From positions 1 through 64,000 of the forward strand of contig VBAC01000001.1 in NCBI GenBank assembly GCA_005883305.1: DNA of 64,000 nt, written 5' to 3'. The position numbers were made by a program, and so were the translations under genes. Each line of letters begins with the position of its first letter. Position 1 is the first letter of the stretch. The notes below the pieces were generated by a model. It saw nothing but the letters and a program-made list of their open reading frames with translations. It had not been told where the DNA came from and searched no databases. The stretch is from Alphaproteobacteria bacterium. GTDB taxonomy: Bacteria > Pseudomonadota > Alphaproteobacteria > Sphingomonadales > Sphingomonadaceae. Of this stretch, positions 60,002-64,000 are shown one piece after another.

Positions 60002-63000
60002 ATGAAGTCGAAGCTGCTCGCCTCCAGCCTTGCCAATCAGAACGAGTCCGATTTCCGCGTTTCGCTGAACCCGGACAATTGGATCGGCGGAAGCTTCTCC
60101 ACCACGCCCGCGCCGCAGAGCGCGGCGGGCCCCGTTCCGCAGAACGCCGTCCCGCCGACGATCGCCCTGAACCTCTCCGGCGCCACCTACAGCCAGGATT
60201 TCGACAGCCTCGCCAACACGGCCAACACCAGCAACAACACTACGACGCCGGACGGCTGGACCTTCAACGAAACCGGCGGAGGCGCGCGCGACAACGAGCA
60301 ATATGCGGTCGATCCCACGGTCGGCGGCGGAAGCACGACCGGCGACACCTACAGCTACGGCAGCCAGGCGAGCAGCGAGCGTGCATTCGGCCAGCTTCGC
60401 AGCGGCACCCTGATCTCGACCATCGGCGCGGCGTTCACGAACACCACCGGCGGCACCATCACCGCGCTGGCGATCAGCTATGACGGCGAGCAGTGGCGCT
60501 TCGGCGGAGTCCACACCACCGTTCCCGAGAAGCTGGATTTCCAGATCAGCTTCGACGCGACCAGCCTGACCACCGGCACCTGGATCGACGTCAACGCGCT
60601 CGATTTCTCGCCGCCCGTCGTCGCCGGCTCGGCAACCTCGCTCGACGGCAACCTCGCGGCCAACCGGGTCGCGGGCATCGCCACGACCATCTCCAGCCTG
60701 ACGATCGCCAACGGCGCGACCTTCTGGATCCGCTGGGTCGATCAGGACGCCACGGGATCGGACGACGGCCTGGCGATCGACAATTTCTCGATCACGCCGA
60801 CCAGCTCGGGCGGGCTTCCGACGCTTACGGTCAACGACGTCACCCAGTCCGAGGGCGATTCGGGGACTGTGACCTACACCTTCACCGTCAGCCTCAGCGC
60901 GCCGGCCGGCCCGGGCGGGGTCACCTTCGACATCGCCACCGCCGACGGCACCGCTCAGGACGACAATCCGGCCGCCGAGGACAACGACTATGTCGGCATC
61001 TCGCTGACCGGCCAGACCATCCCCGCGGGCAGCTCGACCTATTCGTTCCAGGTCACCGTCAACGGCGACAACGCGCCCGAGGCCAACGAGACCTTCTTCG
61101 TCAACGTCACCAACGTCACCGGAGCGACCGTCGGCGACGGCCAGGGCCAGGGCACGATCACCAACGACGACACGCCGGGAACGCTGGCGATCGACGACGT
61201 GACCCTCGCCGAGGGCAATTCGGGGACCACCGATTTCACCTTCACCGTCACCCGCAGCGGCGGCAGCGAGGGCGCGGTCGGCGCGACCTGGACGCTCAAC
61301 CTGCCGGGCGGCGCCAATGCCGACGCCGGCGATTTCGCCGGCGCCCAGCCGCTCAGCGGAAGCGTCAGCTTCGCGGACGGCGAGACGAGCAAGACGATCA
61401 CCGTCCAGGTCCAGGGCGACGCCCTGGTCGAGCCTGACGAAGGATTCACCGTCACCCTGTCGAGCCCCACCGGCGGAGCGACGATCACCGACGACACCGG
61501 CGCCGGCACGATCACCAACGACGATTCGCCGCCCGTCGCAACGATCGGCGACGCCGCCCTGGCGGAGGGCGACGACGGGGTCACCTATCTCGTCTTCACC
61601 GTTACTCTCGACCACGCATCGAACGGGGCGGTCACCTACGATTACGCCACTTCGAACGGCACCGCGCTCGCGGGGAGCGACTATGTCGCCGTCGCCGGGC
61701 AGATCAGCTTCGCTCCCGGCGAAACCTCGCAGACGATCAGCGTGCCCATTATCGGCGACGATTCGCCCGAGAATAACGAGACTCTCACGGTCACGCTCTC
61801 CAACCCCGTCGGCGGCTCGATCGGCGACGGCGCCGCGACCGGCACGATCACCAACGACGACGGCTCGGCTTATTATTCGCTCGCGAGCGGCTCGTTCAGC
61901 CAGAACTGGACCGACACGAACCAGATCACCGCCAACGACAATTGGAGCGGCGTTCCCTACATCATCGGCTATCTCGGCGACATCGACGCCGGAAGCACAA
62001 CCAACGTCGATCCGCGTCTGCGGACCGACGCCAATCTCGGCGCGATCGACGTCATCGCCAATTTGAGCGCGACGACCAGCACGTCGGGCGGCGTCGGCGA
62101 GTTCCAGATCGCCGATCCGACGATCGGCCTGCAGGGCTCGGGCACCGCCGACGCGCCGTCGATCGTCCTTTACATGGATGCGACCGGCCGCAGCGGCGTC
62201 CGTCTCCAGGCCAATCTTCGCGACATCGACACCACCGCGGACGATTCCGCCCAGCAGGTGAACGTCCAGTACCGGACCAGCCCGGGAGGCGCCTGGACCA
62301 ACGTCCCGGGCGGCTATTTCGCCGACGTCACCACCGGCGGCAGCGCCACCCAGGTCACGGCGCTCGACGTCACCCTTCCGGCCGACGCGAACAACGCGGC
62401 GACTCTGGAAATCCGGATCCTGACCACAAATGCGGCGGGCAATGACGAATGGGTCGGGATCGACGACATCGTCGTCTCGAGCCAGGTCAGCGGCCCAAGC
62501 CTGTCGATCGCCAACGCGGCGGCGATCGAGGGTGATGCCGGCCCGACCCTGATCACGTTCACGGTCACCCGCGCCGGCGACAGCAGCGGCGCGGTCACCG
62601 CCGATTATTCGGTCTCCTTCGGCGGCGGGCCGTTCGACGCCGATGCAAGCGACTTCACCCCGGCGACTCCGCTGTCGGGCCAGGTCAGCTTCGCCGACGG
62701 CGAGACGACGGCTACGATCACCCTCAGCATCGACGGCGACGTCGGGCCGGAGGGCGACGAGAATTTCACCGTGCTCCTCTCCAACCCGAGCGCGGGCGCC
62801 GCGATCGGCGACGGCAGCGCCACCGGCACCATCGTCAACGACGACGGCCCGCCGCCGCTGGTGACGATCGACGACGTCACCATCGCGGAGGGCGACAGCG
62901 GCACCAGCCTGATGACCTTCACGGTCACCCGCACGGGAGGCACCGGCGCGTTCGACGTCGACTGGCACACCGCCGACGGCACCGCGATTGCCGGCGAGGA

Positions 63001-64000
63001 TTATGTCGCCGACTCCGGAACGCTCCATTTCGCCGACGGCCAGATGTCGCAGCAGGTCAGCGTCACGATCAACGGCGATACCGACGCCGAGCTCGCCGAG
63101 ACTCTTCAACTCGTCCTTTCCAACGCGACCGATTTCGCGCTGATCACCGACGGCACCGGAATCGGCACGATCGCCGGCGACGACCCGATCTTCATCCACG
63201 ACATCCAGGGCACGGCCTATTTCAGCCCGATCCTGGCCGGTGAGGGAATCACCGGCTTCAACATTCAGTCGGCCGGAACGGTGATCGTCCGGGCGATCGT
63301 CACCGCGGTCGATAACGACGGCACCCGCCAGGGCTTCTACATCCAGGAGGAAATCACCGACTGGGACGGCAACAACTTCACCTCCGAGGGCATCTTCGTG
63401 ATGACCCGCAACGACGCCGGCGTCGGCACCCAGGCCGCCGGAGTGGCGGTCGGCGATCTCGTCACCGTCACCGCCCACGTGATGGAATATCAGGGCTTCG
63501 CCAACAACATGCCGATAACGGCGCTGACCAGCCCGAGCTCGATCGTCGTCGAAAGCTCGGGCAACGGCTTGCCGGCGCTGGTGCTCGACGCGGGGCACCC
63601 GATGCCGACGGCGATCATGACTCTGGTCCAGCCGGATTATACCGATTCTTCGGACGGCGCCGGCGACACGTTCGACGCCTCGCTCTACGCGCTCTCCTTC
63701 TGGGAGACGGTCGAGGGGATGCTAGTCACGATCCCGGACATGGTCGTCGCCGACGGCTTCGTCTCCACCTCGGGCGGCCAGCCGATCTTCCAGGCCTATT
63801 CGCAGCAGCATGCGGACGCCGACCAGATCAACAGCCGCGGCGGCTACACCATCGCCGGCGATCCGCCGGTCGGCCCGCCCGACACGCTCGATCCCAATGA
63901 CGACACGATCTCCGGCGGCCGCCACCTGTCCGACGGCGACGTCAATCCGGACATCATCGAGGTCGATTTCTCGGGCTTCGCGATCGACGCGCCCGCCGGC
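60002..64000 (+). CDS. Calx-beta-repeat ExeM/NucH-like extracellular protein, 3' end cut
   Basis: 1333 residues visible from the ATG at 60002 (AGGGGGAT upstream), open to the window edge. No signal peptide; begins MKSKLLASSLANQNESDFRV. Layout: residues 1-270 a beta-rich domain; two Calx-beta domains and a third (about 277-386, 396-509, 512-621); a second beta domain (about 622-830); two more Calx-beta domains (about 832-950, 953-1061). The SEGDSG, VEGD and NDD loops bind calcium. From about 1063, IHDIQGTAYFSPILAGEGI leads into an OB-fold-like region with FYIQEEITDWDGNNF, as precedes the nuclease domain of ExeM/NucH proteins. The catalytic part would lie beyond 64000. Confidence 0.78.
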   Translation, partial: MKSKLLASSLANQNESDFRVSLNPDNWIGGSFSTTPAPQSAAGPVPQNAVPPTIALNLSGATYSQDFDSLANTANTSNNTTTPDGWTFNETGGGARDNEQYAVDPTVGGGSTTGDTYSYGSQASSERAFGQLRSGTLISTIGAAFTNTTGGTITALAISYDGEQWRFGGVHTTVPEKLDFQISFDATSLTTGTWIDVNALDFSPPVVAGSATSLDGNLAANRVAGIATTISSLTIANGATFWIRWVDQDATGSDDGLAIDNFSITPTSSGGLPTLTVNDVTQSEGDSGTVTYTFTVSLSAPAGPGGVTFDIATADGTAQDDNPAAEDNDYVGISLTGQTIPAGSSTYSFQVTVNGDNAPEANETFFVNVTNVTGATVGDGQGQGTITNDDTPGTLAIDDVTLAEGNSGTTDFTFTVTRSGGSEGAVGATWTLNLPGGANADAGDFAGAQPLSGSVSFADGETSKTITVQVQGDALVEPDEGFTVTLSSPTGGATITDDTGAGTITNDDSPPVATIGDAALAEGDDGVTYLVFTVTLDHASNGAVTYDYATSNGTALAGSDYVAVAGQISFAPGETSQTISVPIIGDDSPENNETLTVTLSNPVGGSIGDGAATGTITNDDGSAYYSLASGSFSQNWTDTNQITANDNWSGVPYIIGYLGDIDAGSTTNVDPRLRTDANLGAIDVIANLSATTSTSGGVGEFQIADPTIGLQGSGTADAPSIVLYMDATGRSGVRLQANLRDIDTTADDSAQQVNVQYRTSPGGAWTNVPGGYFADVTTGGSATQVTALDVTLPADANNAATLEIRILTTNAAGNDEWVGIDDIVVSSQVSGPSLSIANAAAIEGDAGPTLITFTVTRAGDSSGAVTADYSVSFGGGPFDADASDFTPATPLSGQVSFADGETTATITLSIDGDVGPEGDENFTVLLSNPSAGAAIGDGSATGTIVNDDGPPPLVTIDDVTIAEGDSGTSLMTFTVTRTGGTGAFDVDWHTADGTAIAGEDYVADSGTLHFADGQMSQQVSVTINGDTDAELAETLQLVLSNATDFALITDGTGIGTIAGDDPIFIHDIQGTAYFSPILAGEGITGFNIQSAGTVIVRAIVTAVDNDGTRQGFYIQEEITDWDGNNFTSEGIFVMTRNDAGVGTQAAGVAVGDLVTVTAHVMEYQGFANNMPITALTSPSSIVVESSGNGLPALVLDAGHPMPTAIMTLVQPDYTDSSDGAGDTFDASLYALSFWETVEGMLVTIPDMVVADGFVSTSGGQPIFQAYSQQHADADQINSRGGYTIAGDPPVGPPDTLDPNDDTISGGRHLSDGDVNPDIIEVDFSGFAIDAPAG

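Noticed and set aside
59834-63598. Very long minus-strand open frame opposite the Calx-beta protein
   Set aside because: The plus-strand frame from 60002 gives coherent repeated Calx-beta domains; the minus frame is an Arg/Asp/Gly-rich shadow common in high-GC DNA.

Overview
The window is high-GC chromosomal DNA that reads as an alphaproteobacterium of the order Sphingomonadales (Sphingomonas-like). This is inferred from three things: a methionine synthase encoded as two proteins behind an ArsR-methyltransferase fusion, GTA-type terminase genes, and dense families of palindromic intergenic repeats. No rRNA, tRNA, CRISPR array, intact insertion sequence or integrase was seen. No stretch longer than 300 bases lacks a gene, repeat or pseudogene.

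Layout. 1-7.6 kb: end of recN, ligA, then prmA, an SDR oxidoreductase and a soluble chemoreceptor on the minus strand. 7.8-11.3 kb: an orphan gene-transfer-agent-like terminase pair and small unknown genes. 11.3-20.2 kb: a YedK/HMCES peptidase, then sdhC-sdhD-sdhA, with sdhB displaced about 4.4 kb downstream. The gap between sdhA and sdhB holds a decayed HigA-like antitoxin, a lipoprotein, and a divergent set of a PLP enzyme, an ATP-grasp ligase and a nucleotidyltransferase. 20.3-25.9 kb: an overlapping thioesterase-zapE-RNB nuclease operon, an M20 peptidase and a lipoprotein with a duplicated domain. 26.0-34.1 kb: mdh-sucD-(GIY-YIG)-sucA-sucB-lpdA, a TCA-cycle operon with palindromic repeats at every junction except sucA/sucB, and one more repeat translated inside sucB. 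34.2-37.5 kb: TRIC channel, acetyltransferase, sppA. 37.6-41.0 kb: CIRCE-groES-groEL followed by small lipoproteins. 41.1-42.6 kb: a divergent pair of poorly recognised genes. 42.7-48.3 kb: the methionine-cycle operon (ArsR-methyltransferase, metF, split metH). 48.3-56.6 kb: transglutaminase, Asp/Asn hydroxylase, dsbD, amidohydrolase, ilvA, bpt. 56.8-64.0 kb: two large repeat-rich proteins that look exported by type I secretion. The second is a Calx-beta/ExeM-NucH-like protein that runs off the end of the window.

The most distinctive signal is the behaviour of the palindromic repeats. At least six sequence families form inverted pairs between genes. In three places (ligA, sucB linker, metH2 N terminus) they lie in frame inside conserved enzymes and are translated. 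One copy pair flanks a GIY-YIG nuclease gene, and one supplies the apparent Shine-Dalgarno sequence of sucA. The other candidate for an undescribed system is the PLP / ATP-grasp / nucleotidyltransferase set that splits the sdh genes.
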